The notes: generated from the letters alone by a model not told the origin. Shown: positions 1-10,484, numbered from the stretch's first letter. The stretch is DNA of 64,000 nt from Elephas maximus indicus (GCF_024166365.1 NC_064824.1:130191108-130255107); one strand, 5' to 3'. Translations and numbers: made by a program.

Positions 1-330
1 AGCCCAAGGGGTAAGAGGCAGCTGGCCAGCTCAGGTAGGTGAGCAAAGTCCAGATCAGGAAAGACCTTGTTCACCTGCTCAGGTGTTTTGGGTGGTATAT
101 TCCACACCATCAAAAATCCTTTGAAGGATTTTCATGGGAAATAACATGCTTTGTATAAAATATCAGTTTGGCAACAAAGGGAGAATGGATTGGAGGGAGG
201 TGAGTCCTGACTGGAGGGAGGTGAGTCCTGATCTAGAAAAGAAACAGACAAGAAGCTACTGTGTGGTCTGGGCACTGAAGAGGGGGCCTAAGCTACTGTA
301 GCAACACAGAGATTGCAGACATACTATAGA
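1..330. other. No gene recognised; 2 x 21 bp tandem duplication
   Basis: No coding or repeat family is recognised. A 21-bp unit beginning TGGAGGGAGGTGAGTCC occurs twice in direct tandem at 191-211 and 212-232, differing only at the last base. Confidence 0.6.
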
Positions 331-440
331 ATGTTGTTAGCTGCTGTTGAGTTGGCTCTGACTCATGGTGACCCCACACACAAGCAAACAAAACACTGTA
401 GGGTCCTGTGCCATCCTGATGATCCAAAAAAGCACTGTTT
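331..440 (-). repeat. RTE-type / tRNA-Gly-SINE 3' tail fragment
   Basis: Read on the minus strand it ends in agctaacaac preceded by a 'gtcaccatgagtcagagcc' block. It also contains the 'gcacaggaccctacagtg' block found near the 3' end of the RTE copies in this window. The piece is too short to separate an RTE tail from the tail of the tRNA-Gly SINE. Confidence 0.6.
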
Positions 441-639
441 GCTACTATTAACCTGATCCTGTTTTCCAAACCTCTGGCTGTGTTGCCCAGAGAACGCCTG
501 TTACATGACCAGATTATCACACTTTCTTGCCCTCACTTCCCCAGCTTTTGGCCCACTCAAGGCCCATATTCTTGCCGAAAGTATTTTCTCCATTTCTAAT
601 CTTACCCCTCCAAGTCCTGGTTCTGCTGTCAATTGGGAC

Positions 640-3600
640 CTTCCTGAAACATGAATTACAGAAAAAGGACATGCAGTCTACTTCAGAAAAAAAAAAAAAA
701 AAAAAAGGCCACTGAAAACCTTAATAGCAGCAGAACATTATTTGATATAGTACCAGAAGATGAGCCCCTCAGGTTGGAAGGCACTCAAAATATGACTAGA
801 GAAGAGCTGCCTCCTTAAAGTAGAACCAATCTTAATGATGTGAATGGAGTCACACTTTCAGGACCTTCATTTGCTGAGGTGGCATGACTCAAGATGAGAA
901 GAAACAGCTGCCAACCATTATCCACAGCTGCAAACATCCTTTAACAATTGGGATGTAGAATGTATGAAATATGAATCTAGAAAAATTGGAAGTCATCAAA
1001 AACGAAATGGAATGCATAAACAACAATATCCTAAGCATTAGTAAGCTGAAAGGGACTGGTATTGGCCATTTCAAATCAATCATATGGTCTACTCTGCTGA
1101 GAATGACAAATTGAAGAGGAATGGCATCGTGTTCATCATCAAAAAGAACATTTCAAGATCTATCCTGAAGTACAATACTGTCAGTGATAATATTCATAGG
1201 CCTACAAGGAAGACCAGTTAATATGACTATTATTCAAATTTACGAACCAATCACTAATACCAAAGATGAAGAAATTGAAGATTTTTACCCTCTCAGCAAT
1301 CTAAAATTGATAACACATGCAATCAAGATGCGTTGATAATTATTCGTAATTGGAATGCAGAAGATGGAAACGAAGAAGGATTCGCCTTGGTGATAGACAC
1401 GACACTGGAGACCTCATGACAGACTTTTCAAGACCAATGACTTATTTATTGCAAATACCTTTTTCCAACAACATAAACAGTGACTATGCATGTGGACCTC
1501 ACTGGATGGAAAACACAGGAATCAAATCTACCATATCTGTGGAGAGAGATGATGGAAAACTCAATATCATCATTCAGAACAAGGCCAGGGACTGACTGTG
1601 GAACAGACCATCAGTTGCTCCTAAGCAAGTTCAAGTGGAACCTGAAGAAAATTAAAACAAGTCTGCAAGAGCCAATATATGACCCTGAGTATATCCCCCC
1701 TGAATTTGGAGAGCATCTCAGGAATAGATTTGATGCACTGAATGCTAATGACTGAAGACCAGACAAGTTGTGGGATGACACCAAGGACATCATACATGAA
1801 GAAAGCAAAAGGTCATTAAAAAGACAGAAACCAAAATGGATGTCAGAAGAGACTCTGAAGCTTGTTCTTGAACATAGAATTGATAAAGCAAATGGAAGAA
1901 ATGATAAAGTAAAGGAGCTGAACAGAAAATTTTAAAGGGTAGCTGGGGAAGATAAAATATTGAAATGTGCAAAGACATGAGGTTAGAAAAGCGAAAGGGA
2001 AGAACGCACTCAGCATTTCTCAAGCTGAAAGACCTGAAGAAAAAATTCAAGCCTTAAGTTGTAATTTTGAAAGATTCAATGGACAAAATATTGAATGATG
2101 CAAGAAGCCTCAAAAGCAGATGGAAGGAATACAGAGTCATTGAACCAAAAAGAATTGATCAATGTTCAACCATTTCAGGAGATAGCATGTGATCAAGAAC
2201 CAATGGTATTGAAGGAAGAAGTCCAAGCTACACTAAAGACACTGGTAAAAAACAAGGCTCCAGGGGTTGACGGAATACCAGTTGAGATGTTTCAACGAGG
2301 GGATGTAGCACTGGACGCACTCGCTCATCTATGCCAAGAAATTTGGAAGACAGCTACCTGACCAATTGACGGAATGAGATCAATATTTGTGTCCATTCCA
2401 AAAAAGGTGATCCAACTGAATGTGGAAATTATCAAACAATATCATTAATATCACATGCAAGTAAAAATTTTGCTGAAGATCATTCAAAAGCCTTTGCAGG
2501 AGCACAACGACAAAGAGCTGCCTGAAATTCAAGCCCAATTCAGAAGAAGATGTGGAATGAGGGATATCATTGCTAATGTCAGATGAATCTTTATTGAAAG
2601 CAGAGAATACCAGAAAGATGTTTACCTGTGTTTTATTGACTATGCAAAGGCATTCAGCTGTGTGGATCATAACAAATTATGGATAACATTGCAGAGAATA
2701 GGAATTTCAGACCACTTAATTATGCTCATGCATAACTTGTACATAGACCAACAGGCAGTTGTTCAAATGGAGCAAGGGGATACTGCATAGTTTAAAGTCA
2801 GGAAAGGTGTGTGTCAGGGTTCTCTTTCTCCCATACTTATTCGATCTGTATGCTGAGCAAATGGTCTAAGAAAGACTATATGAAGAAGAATGTGGCATTA
2901 GGATTGGTGGAAGATTCATTAATAACCTAAGTTATGCAGATGACACAACCTTGCTTGCTGAAAGTAAAGAGGACTTGAAGCACTGATGAAGATCAAAGAC
3001 CACAGCCTTCGGTAGGGATTGCACCTCAACATAAAGAAAACAAAAATCCTCACAACTGGACCAATAAGCAACATCATGATAAATGGAGAAAAGATTGAAG
3101 TTGTTAAGGGTTTCATTTTACTTGGATCCACAATCAACAGCCATGGAAGCAGCAATCAGGAAATCAAACGAGCATTACATTGGGCAAATCTCTGCAAAAG
3201 ACATCTTTATACTGTTTAAAAGCAAAGATATCAGTTTGAGTACTAAGGTGCACCTCACCGAAGCCCTGGTGTTTTTAATTGCCTCATTTGCATGTGAAAG
3301 TTTAACAATGAATAAGGAAGATGCAAGAATAATTGATGCCTTTGACTTGTGTTGGGAGAGAATAGCGAATATATCATAGGCTTCCAGAAGAATGAACAAA
3401 TCTGTCCTGGAAGAAGTACAGCCAGAATGCTCATTAGAAGCAAGGGTAGCAAGACTTCGCCTCATTTACTTTGGACATGTTATCAGGAGGGACCAGTCTC
3501 TGGAGAAGGACATCATGCTTGGTAAAGTGAGGGTCATCAAAACAGAGGAAGACCCTTGACGAGATGGATTGACACAGTGGCTGCAACAATGGGCTCAGAC

Positions 3601-3716
3601 ACAGCAACAATTGTGAGGAATGGCACAGGACTGGGCAGTGTTTTGTTCTGTTGCACATAGGGTTGCTGTGAGTAATAACCAACTGGACGGCACCCAACAG
3701 CAACAACAACAACGAC
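640..3716 (+). mobile_element. RTE-clade LINE (BovB/RTE1-like), near full length, defective
   Basis: This is a long copy of an RTE-type non-LTR retrotransposon. It starts in a 5'UTR-like segment (from about 640, interrupted by an A19 run at 688-706). It then passes through the endonuclease region (about 900-1600) and the reverse transcriptase region. Reading-frame pieces include KNKAPGVDGIPVEMF near 2250 and the C-terminal block around 3019-3379. Frames are broken by many stops and indels, so no full polyprotein is possible. The 3' end has the 'gtcgctatgag'-like block and a (CAA)n tail ending near 3716, as RTE elements do instead of poly(A). This is the least truncated plus-strand RTE copy in the window. 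Confidence 0.85.
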
Positions 3717-3717
3717 A

Positions 3718-3845
3718 TAGGCTGTGACCTTTTGGAAGCAGATTGCTAGGCCTGTCTTCTGAGGTGTCTTGGGGTGGGGATTTGAACCACCAACCTTTTG
3801 GCTAGTACTCAAGCACTTAACCATTCATGCCACTCAGGGATTTCT
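3718..3845 (-). repeat. AfroSINE-type tRNA-derived SINE, partial
   Basis: Minus-strand copy immediately after the RTE tail. The block 'agcagattgctaggcctgtcttctgagg' continues into the tRNA-like head reading 'aagcacttaaccattcatgccactcaggg'. The 3' tail is missing. Confidence 0.75.
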
Positions 3846-4342
3846 AAAGCACGCTGCATCATCCTCTCCCTCCTCCAAATTTATATGATAAAAAAGTATT
3901 AATGCATACTAAAACAGAAGTGTAAGCCCCCTTTTAAAATAAGAAGACAAATCTCAGGGATTAGAAAGTTTGGGAAAAAATGTCTGTCAGCCCAAGGCAG
4001 GGAGAAAATTCTTGTTCACTGCGTGTTTTCCAGCATAGCTATTCAAGCAACTGAGCTTTCTGTCTTTACTCTGGAATAGGAAAAAGAAACAACCAAACAT
4101 TGACAGGAAATTATTACATACCAAAATTTAGGAAAAAGAAGAAAAACTATCAGTCAGCCTGAAATGAACTGGCTGCTTACACAGGGTTGTCCTACAAATG
4201 CACTGAGCATGCCAGGTAGGTGTAGGGCGGATGGAAAGGGCTGTACACCCAGCCCTGGTGCTATCCCACTTTTTTATCTTTCTGTTTTGAAAAATAGTAC
4301 ACACTCACATTCTCAAAGAAGTCATGTGAAGACTTTGCTTAA
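3846..4342. other. No gene recognised
   Basis: Roughly 500 bases of A+T-rich unique-looking sequence between two SINEs. No exon, RNA gene or known repeat is recognised. Confidence 0.5.
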
Positions 4343-4517
4343 ACCGAACAAAAACGAAAACAAACCTGTTGCAACCAAGTTGATTCTGACTCATAGTGAC
4401 CCTACAGGACAGAGTAGAACTGCCCCATATGGTTTCCAAGGAGCACCTGGTGGATTTGAACAGCCAGCCTTTTGGTTAGCAGCCATAGCTCTTAACCGCT
4501 ATGCCACCAGGGTTTCT
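4343..4517 (-). repeat. AfroSINE, near complete
   Basis: Reverse-complement copy running from the 3' motif (accaagttgattctgactc) through 'gacagagtagaactgcccc' to the tRNA-like head (ttaaccgctatgccaccaggg). Confidence 0.9.
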
Positions 4518-4572
4518 GACTTTGCCTAAGGTTTCTAAAAATTAACCTGAAGAAAACCCGGTATTAAAGACC

Positions 4573-4713
4573 TAGCTGTTAGTTGCCTTCTTGCTGATTT
4601 TTCAGAAGTAGATTGTCAGGCCTGTCTTCTGAAGCATCTCTGAGTGGACTTGAACTTCCAACATTTAGTTAGCCACCAAGCACGTTAACTGTTCGCACCA
4701 CCAAGGGATTCCA
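4573..4713 (-). repeat. AfroSINE, older subtype, partial
   Basis: Carries the 'tttttcagaagtagattgtc' and 'aggcctgtcttctgaagc' body of the longer, more diverged SINE subtype and ends in the head remnant 'gcaccaccaagggattcc'. Confidence 0.75.
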
Positions 4714-5071
4714 CTCGGTAATAATCACCCCTGATAACACAGTATCCCCTGTCCTTTAAATCAAAGTCCTAAGCCAGGTTTCAGGATGAAGAAACACCCG
4801 AGGAACTCTTTCTCAGGAAGATGAGATCGTACGACCCAAGATCATTCTCTTCCCTTAGAGTTTTGGGATGTTCTCCTAAGTCCAAAGGGATGTTTGGTAC
4901 GTAAGTAAATGGTTCTAAACGATTGTCGGAATGAAAAACCTTTGCCCTGGGCTAATATTACTGAGATATAAGCTGAAGGAAATTCTGGTTGTACATAGAC
5001 CTCTACAGTTACCACAGAGAAAGAGGAGACAATAGTTGTTTCCAGTTCTATTTCAAATATGGCTTTAAAAA
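4714..5071. other. No gene recognised
   Basis: Unique-looking sequence upstream of the ferritin pseudogene insertion site. A 118-codon minus-strand frame here shows no recognisable domain. Confidence 0.5.
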
Positions 5072-5081
5072 GACAAGCTAA
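5072..5081. repeat. Target-site duplication, left, of FTL retrocopy
   Basis: GACAAGCTAA occurs here and again at 6471-6480 directly after the A-rich tail. The left copy is preceded by TTTAAAAA, fitting an L1 endonuclease nick. Confidence 0.85.
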
Positions 5082-5104
5082 GCTTGCCCAGTGGTTCTGC
5101 AGAT

Positions 5105-5138
5105 CTGTCTCTTGCTTCAACAGTGTTTGGACGGAACA
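5105..5138 (+). promoter_or_regulatory. Iron-responsive element (in FTL pseudogene)
   Basis: Canonical hairpin. The CAGTGT loop is at 5121-5126. The upper stem TTCAA (5116-5120) pairs with TTGGA (5127-5131). A bulged C lies at 5115, with a complementary lower stem below it. In functional ferritin mRNA this binds IRP1/2 to repress translation when iron is low. Here it is inherited and would act only if the retrocopy is transcribed. Confidence 0.92.
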
Positions 5139-5423
5139 GACCTGGGGACTCCCCACCTCCAGCCTTGGCCTACCCTCCAACTTTCTCTCCAGGTGCAACC
5201 TCTGGGACCATCTTCTTAGCTATCCTGTTTCTGGGACCAGCTAACACTGTTCTTTGTGGTTAGCTCCCAATTGTTGACCAACCATGAGCTCCCAGATTCA
5301 TCAGAATTGCATCGCTGAATCAGAGGCCAGCGTCAACTACCTGGTCAACCTGCATCTGAGGGCCTCCTACACCTACCTCTCTCTGAGCTTCTATTTCAAC
5401 TGTGACAGTGTGGCCTTGGAAGG

Positions 5424-5934
5424 TATTAGAGATTGAATTTTGTCCTCCCAAAATACGTGTCAACTTGGTTAGGCCATGATTCCCAGTATTGTGTTGTTGT
5501 CCTCCATTTTGTGATCTGATGTAATTATCCTATGTGTTGTAAATTCTAACCTCTAAGAAGTTAATGAGGCAGGATTAGAGGCAGTTATGTTAATGAAGCA
5601 GGACTCAATCTACAGGATTAGATTGTACCTTGAGTCATTCTCTTTTGACGTATAAAAGAGAGAAGGGAGCAGAGAGAAGAAGGACCTCATTACCACCACA
5701 CAAGAAGAGCCAGGAGTAGAGTGTGTCCTTTGCACTTGGGGTCCCTGCACTGAGAAACTACTAGCCCAGGGGAAGACTGATGACGAGGACCTTCCTTCAG
5801 AGCCGACAGAGAGAGAAAGCCTTCCCTTGGAGCTGGCACCCTGAATTTGGGCTTCTAGCCTCTTAAATTGTGAAAGAATAAATCTCTATTAAAGCCATCC
5901 ACTTGTGGTATTTCTATTACAGCAGCACTAGACA
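5424..5934 (+). mobile_element. MaLR-type solo LTR inside FTL pseudogene
   Basis: A 511-bp LTR beginning 'tattagagattgaattttg' and ending 'tattacagcagcactagaca', the start and end style of MaLR LTRs. It contains a possible TATA (gtataaaagagag near 5650) and the poly(A) signal AATAAA near 5879. The 5-bp duplication GAAGG lies at 5419-5423 and 5935-5939. Removing one copy rejoins ferritin codons exactly. It is younger than the ferritin insertion. Confidence 0.9.
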
Positions 5935-6470
5935 GAAGGCGTGGGACACTTCTTCTGTGAGCTGCTGCGCTGCGTCTCTTGAAGCTGCAAAATGAGTGTG
6001 GCAGCTGCAATCTCTTCCAAAATGTGCAGAAGCTGTCCCAAGATGAGTGGGTTAGAGCCCTGGACACCATGAAAGCCACACTGTCCTGGAGAAGAACCTA
6101 CACCAGGACGCTTATCAATCAGCATGTGTGGATTTTACCCCCCATCTCTGTGACTTTCTGGAGAACCACTTCCTAGATGAGGACGTGAAACTTCTCAAGA
6201 AGATGGGCAACCACCTGACCAACCTCCACAGGCAGGAGGGCACCCAGGCCCAGCTGGGTGAACATCTCTTTGAGAGGCTCACCCTCAAGCATGAGGACTA
6301 GGAGCCTCTGGAGACCAGCGACCTGTGAGGCCCCTCTGCTTTCCCCTACCATCATCACGCTTCTGTCTGAACTTCTTCCAGACACGAGGCAGCATTGGAG
6401 CCAACCTGGAGCCCCTCTTCTAACCAGTAGATCAAACAGAAACAATAAAGCACCTTTTTGCAAAAAAAGG

Positions 6471-6480
6471 GACAAGCTAA
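6471..6480. repeat. Target-site duplication, right, of FTL retrocopy
   Basis: GACAAGCTAA, identical to 5072-5081, directly follows the A-rich 3' end of the ferritin pseudogene. Confidence 0.85.
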
Positions 6481-6712
6481 AATCAGCAAGTTTGTCAACT
6501 GAGAAGGACCCATTAAGGAAGGGCACGAAAGGCCACATGAGAGTCTACTGTGTGTATCAGCATAAACAACAACAGGGAAGAGGTCATGTGTCTCCTCGTT
6601 CTCCCCGCAGAGCTGGTGTATAGGGACCTTGCAGCCCAAGGAGGCATCAGACCTCCCTCTCACCTCTTGACTCCTCTCTTCTCATTTCACCTGAGTCCCC
6701 TCTACTGACACC

Positions 6713-7051
6713 ATGGGTTGCTGTGGTTGTGGAAGTTGCAGTGGCTGTGGTGGCTGTGGTGGCTGTGGTGGCTGTGGTGGTGGCTGTGGTAGTGGCCGTG
6801 GTGGCGGCCGTGGTGGTGGCCGCGGTGGTGGCCGTGGAGGTGGCTGTGGCAGCTGCACCACCTGCAGGTGCTACCGGGTGGGCTGCTGCTCCGGCTGCTG
6901 CCCCTGCTGCTGCGGCTGCTGTGGGGGCTGCTGCAGTGTCCCCGTGGTCTGCTGCTGCCGCCGCCCCTGTAGCCGTGGCTCGTGTGGCTGTGGCTGCGGG
7001 AGGGGCTGTTGCCTGCAGAAGTGTGGCTGGGAGAAGCAATGCTGCTGCTAG
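6713..7051 (+). CDS. Small cysteine/glycine-repeat protein, SCYGR (KRTAP28)-like
   Basis: Intact 112-codon single-exon gene. ATG at 6713 sits in a strong Kozak context (gacaccATGG), and the stop is TAG at 7049. The protein starts MGCCGCGSC. A Gly-rich tract with GCGG and GRGG repeats (residues about 10-45) follows, then a conserved-looking core with CTTCRCYRVGCC (about 48-59). CC-rich repeats follow, and it ends EKQCCC. Cys and Gly make up most of the residues. This matches the remembered layout of human SCYGR proteins, formerly KRTAP28, presumed keratin-associated hair or epidermal proteins cross-linked by disulphides. The Arg-Gly repeats (GRGGG x 4) extend the usual Gly-Cys tract. It sits 232 bp downstream of the FTL retrocopy. 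Intronlessness fits the family. Expression is unknown. Alternative frames through the same GGT/GGC repeats are open but are composition artefacts. Confidence 0.82.
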   Translation: MGCCGCGSCSGCGGCGGCGGCGGGCGSGRGGGRGGGRGGGRGGGCGSCTTCRCYRVGCCSGCCPCCCGCCGGCCSVPVVCCCRRPCSRGSCGCGCGRGCCLQKCGWEKQCCC

Positions 7052-7457
7052 GGGGGCAGCCGGCTCCTGGGCAGGTGCCGCAGGTAACGGTCCTGCTGGT
7101 AAGACTTTCCTCTACCCCATTCACCTACACTACCTGTCATCTGGGTGTGCCCTGGAGACTTATCCTCTTGGGCAGTGACTTTGCTTCTGAATTTGAGGTT
7201 CCTGTCTTTCCTGCTTTGAGTGTTTCCAGTCTCCCCATTTTAAAAGTTTCCAGTCAAGTAGAAAACAACCAAAACAAAGACACGAGTGTAACTTAGCTCC
7301 TAAGGCACGATCTCCACTAATGAACCAAATCAAATGGTATCATCGTTCTCAACATGTTTATTTAATACATATGATATTTCCTTTCCATTTATGCGCTTTC
7401 CTCTTCCCCTTTTCATCCCATGTTCTTATTTGTCAACAGCTATTTTCAAGTTTTTCT

Positions 7458-7463
7458 AATAAA
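7458..7463 (+). terminator. Possible poly(A) signal for SCYGR-like gene
   Basis: First AATAAA downstream of the stop codon, giving a 3'UTR of about 410-430 nt. Assignment rests on position only. Confidence 0.35.
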
Positions 7464-7539
7464 CTGAATTTGTTATAACCATTTTCTCTTTGCTTTTACT
7501 TTGGTTTGGCTAGCCCATATCCTGGAAGACCCTAATTTC

Positions 7540-7800
7540 TTTTAAAAGGCCTTTGGTGGTTATACTGGTTTCCAGGGCAGGTGGAGGAGGGAAGGAAGAG
7601 TCATTGCTTAGGGGACATGGAGCTTCTGTTAACAATGGTGGAAGAACCAGGAAATGGGTAACGGTGGTGGTCGAACAACATGATGAACGTAGCTAATGTG
7701 ACTGAACTTTACACGTGAAGGATGTTGAAATGTCAAATGTTTTGTTACATACATACTTACCACAATAGAAATTTATTTTTAGTTAAATAAAGAAGCCTTT
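7540..7800 (+). repeat. Possible old L1 3'UTR fragment
   Basis: The layout 'ttccagggcaggtggagg', then 'taacggtggtggtcg', then 'actgaactttacacgtgaagg' resembles the 3'UTR of L1MA/L1MB-type elements, but it is diverged. The surrounding 7470-8340 shows no gene. Confidence 0.4.
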
Positions 7801-8343
7801 GGTGGACAGGCAGTGAGGGACTGCTGAGCAAGTCAAGGACCACGGGGCCAGCTTTCCTGCTATCCATGCTCACAGGTTATCAAAGCAAACAGAATACTTG
7901 AAAACATAGCTTCTCTCCACAGTTTGCATTCCCTTTTGAGGTGGGAGTTTGGTTTAGAAGTAAACAAGTTTCTGTAATGCATTAAAAAAAATATACTGTT
8001 TTAATTGGTCTCCATTTGCCTGGAGTAAAAGAGGAAGAAGGGGAGTCAGGAATAGGAGGAAGAAACGGAATGTGTCACTGATTGCCTCCATGAACAACTG
8101 CCTACTTTGCAATGAGACCAGAAAAACTGGATGGTACCTGGCTACCAATACCGAACATTTTGACTAAAGATTCTATAGAAAAATCTTGATCAAGAGGGGA
8201 AAAATGTAGAATAGAATTTAAAATTCTCATGGACTCTAGACTATCTTGAGACATGGAGGCCAGATGGACTCTCAAAACTATTGCCCTGAGATAATCTTTA
8301 AACCTTAAACCAAAAATGCCTCTTAAGTCTTCTTTAAACCAAA

Positions 8344-8467
8344 TAGCCATCCTATAGGACAGAGTAGAACTGCCCCATAGAGTTTCCAAGGAGCACCTGG
8401 TGGATTTGAACTGCTGACCCTTTGGTTAGCAGCCATAGCACTTGGCCACCGAGCCACCAGGGTTCCC
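8344..8467 (-). repeat. AfroSINE, 3'-truncated
   Basis: Begins inside the body at 'cctataggacagagtagaac' and ends with the head motif 'gagccaccagggttcc'. The 3' tail block is absent. Confidence 0.85.
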
Positions 8468-8949
8468 CCCAAGGAAGCTATGGTAGATGGCACATAAAAA
8501 TAAAATAAATTGACAACATAGCTGAACTCAAAAACAAGATAAATGTCTTTGTAAACCAGGCACAGGAAGAATGCAGAATGGTGAGCTGGGCTGGAGCCGT
8601 GGCCTTGCTGGGCCCTGGGCCAGGAAGTAGGCGGTGGGCATTAGAAAGGAGTGTGGGAATATGCTAAAGGAATGTAATGTTCCATGTGAGGCAGGGACTA
8701 GGGCCAAGCTCACTTTTTTTTTTAAACATTTTATTTATTTTTAGTGACAATATATACAACCAAACATACATCTATTCACCATTTCTACATGAACCATTCA
8801 ATGACATTGGTTACATAATTCACATGCCATAATTCTCTTTATCTCTACTCATATCGTTTCATCACCATTAATTTAGGCTCTCTGCCCCTTAAAGTTCTCA
8901 CCTGTGCTCCTATAGATAACTCTTTATAAGAGTGTTATGACTAAGGCAA

Positions 8950-9061
8950 GGAGTCCTGGTGACACAATGGTTAAGCACTTCATTGTTAACCAAAAGATTG
9001 GTGGTTTGAACCCACCGGCTGCTCCATGGGAGAACAGACCTGGCGATCTGCTTCTGTAAAG
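8950..9061 (+). repeat. AfroSINE head half, interrupted by RTE tail
   Basis: Plus-strand tRNA-like head (tcctggtgacacaatggtta, box-B-like ggtttgaaccc) runs up to 'cttctgtaaagatt'. The sequence then switches to an inverted RTE 3' end and resumes at 9276. Confidence 0.85.
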
Positions 9062-9275
9062 ATTGTTGTTGTTAGGTACTGTCAAATTATTTCCAACTCA
9101 TAGCAACCTTATGCGTAACGCAGTGAAAAACTTGCCGGGTCCTGTGCTATCCTCACAATCCTTGCTATGTTTGAGCCCAGTGTTGCAGCCACTGTGTCAA
9201 TCCATCTTGTTGAGGGCTTTCCTTTTCTTTTCACTCTCCTTCTACTTTACCAAGCATGATGTCCTTCTCCATAAA
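9062..9275 (-). mobile_element. Severely 5'-truncated RTE 3' end
   Basis: Starts (GTT)n, the complement of the (CAA)n tail, and covers only the last ~210 bases of RTE up to 'tttaccaagcatgatgtcc'. Imperfect duplication taaagatt / taaaaatt flanks it within the SINE. Confidence 0.85.
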
Positions 9276-9360
9276 AATTATATTCGAGAAAACCCTATGG
9301 GGCAGTTCTGCTCTGCCCAATAGGGTTGCTATGAATTGGAATTGTCTCAATGGTACACAA
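9276..9360 (+). repeat. AfroSINE tail half, continuation of 8950-9061
   Basis: Resumes the same SINE with 'gaaaaccctatggggcagtt' and ends 'aatggtacacaaccacaaca', an RTE-like tail. Confidence 0.85.
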
Positions 9361-10029
9361 CCACAACATGCTCAAGGCAAATATTCTTTATTAATTGGGC
9401 TAAACTGTTGCTTAGTTTAGTGTTAGCTTCATGAGATAGTTTTGATTCAAAGATTAAAGATTATTTCTGGTCATTAGATTAGGGGGTTCCCCCAGTCCCA
9501 ATGGATCTGGTAAGTCTGGTTTGCATATGAGTTTGAAGTTCTGCTCCACATTTTTTCTCCTTTTGATCTGGATCTATCCACTGGGTCCTTGATCAAAATG
9601 TTCAGTAATGGTAGCTGGGCACCATCCATTTCTTCTGGTCTCATGGTAAGAGCCAGGCTCACTTTTGAAGTTAGGTGCCAGGGTGGGACCCCATGGTCTT
9701 AAAAAAGCTTACCGCTCTTTGCTGCCTGGGCAATGGCTTATAATCTGCTGTGGATCACGCAAGGCTGGAGGACACGGACATAGCTCCGTGACTCAAATTG
9801 ACATAAGTCACCTGCAGGTTTTAGACTAACAGATGATATCATCAATAGCACTATGGGAAGGGCTCAGAGCAAGGGCAGGAAAAGATAACTGCAAAACCTG
9901 TAGACAGGAGGAGCAAAGTGGGGTTTGGGATAAAAAGAGAGTGAGAGAAATGACAAAAAAAGAAACAAAACATCTCCCACCTAAAGTATGCCTGCAAACC
10001 AAGTTTCAAAAATAATTTGCAGTACAAAG

Positions 10030-10300
10030 GCTTTAAGATGGCCTCCAATGATCCCTGCCTCCTGTCATTTATGTTCTTGCTTAGTCCCCTCCTCTTAATT
10101 GTGGGCTGGATCTAGAGTGAATAGAATACAACAAAAGTGACAGGATGCCACTTCCATAATCAATTTACAAAGACTGTGACTTCCATCTTGTTAGCAGACT
10201 CTCCATTGCTTTCTTGGCTTGTATATTTCGATGAAGCAAGTTGGGGATTTGGAGAGGGCCACATGGCAAGGAACTGAGGGTGGCCTCAGCTGAATTTGCT
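10030..10300 (+). repeat. MLT1-like (MaLR) LTR fragment
   Basis: Blocks such as 'gatggcctccaatgatccct', 'gactgtgacttccatcttg' and 'ggcaaggaactgagggtggc' match the remembered course of an MLT1 LTR. Both ends are missing. The rest of 9667-10484 shows no gene. Confidence 0.55.
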
Positions 10301-10484
10301 CAACTAAATCTATTGGTTGCACCCATTTCCCATGGCCAATAGCTGAGGTTTTGATGCGGTTTTAAGGTTCGCTGTGGTCCAGTGTTTCACAGTATCTTAA
10401 TCTAGGACAAAATATTAAAGCACCATGTCTATTTTCAATCAAGTAGCCTATCTATCCTCTGAGACCATGGCAGGTGAGACCAGG

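Larger units (their letters stand above)
5082..6470 (+). pseudogene. FTL: Ferritin light chain processed pseudogene split by LTR
   Basis: This is an intronless copy of ferritin light chain mRNA. The 5'UTR (5082-5283) retains the iron-responsive element. ATG at 5284 is in a good Kozak context and opens MSSQIHQN followed by helix-A sequence as in FTL. The frame runs about 47 codons and is then interrupted at 5424 by a 511-bp LTR. It resumes at 5935 with the equivalent of EGVGHFF, but the remainder has deletions and frameshifts. Recognisable pieces include 'gatgagtgggt', 'catctctgtgactttctgg' and 'cctgaccaacctccacagg'. The 3'UTR ends in AATAAAG plus a short A tract. Flanking 10-bp direct repeats identify L1-mediated retroposition. 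It is not expected to make ferritin. Confidence 0.95.
8714..9651 (-). mobile_element. 5'-truncated L1 (3'UTR), carrying nested SINE and RTE
   Basis: Starts with a T9 run (its poly(A) tail) and ends at 'tcttctggtctcatggtaag', corresponding to the 3'UTR of the full-length L1 at 53.2-54.2 kb. The flanks GCCAAGCTCACTTTT (8703-8717) and GCCAGGCTCACTTTT (9652-9666) look like a 15-bp target duplication with one mismatch. About 400 bases of SINE plus RTE sit inside. Confidence 0.75.

Noticed and set aside
6647-7178. Long Ala/Val-, His/Ser- and Thr/Ala-rich frames on both strands over the SCYGR-like gene
   Set aside because: All are register shadows of the GGT/GGC repeats. Only the frame at 6713 gives a recognisable Cys/Gly protein with a strong start.
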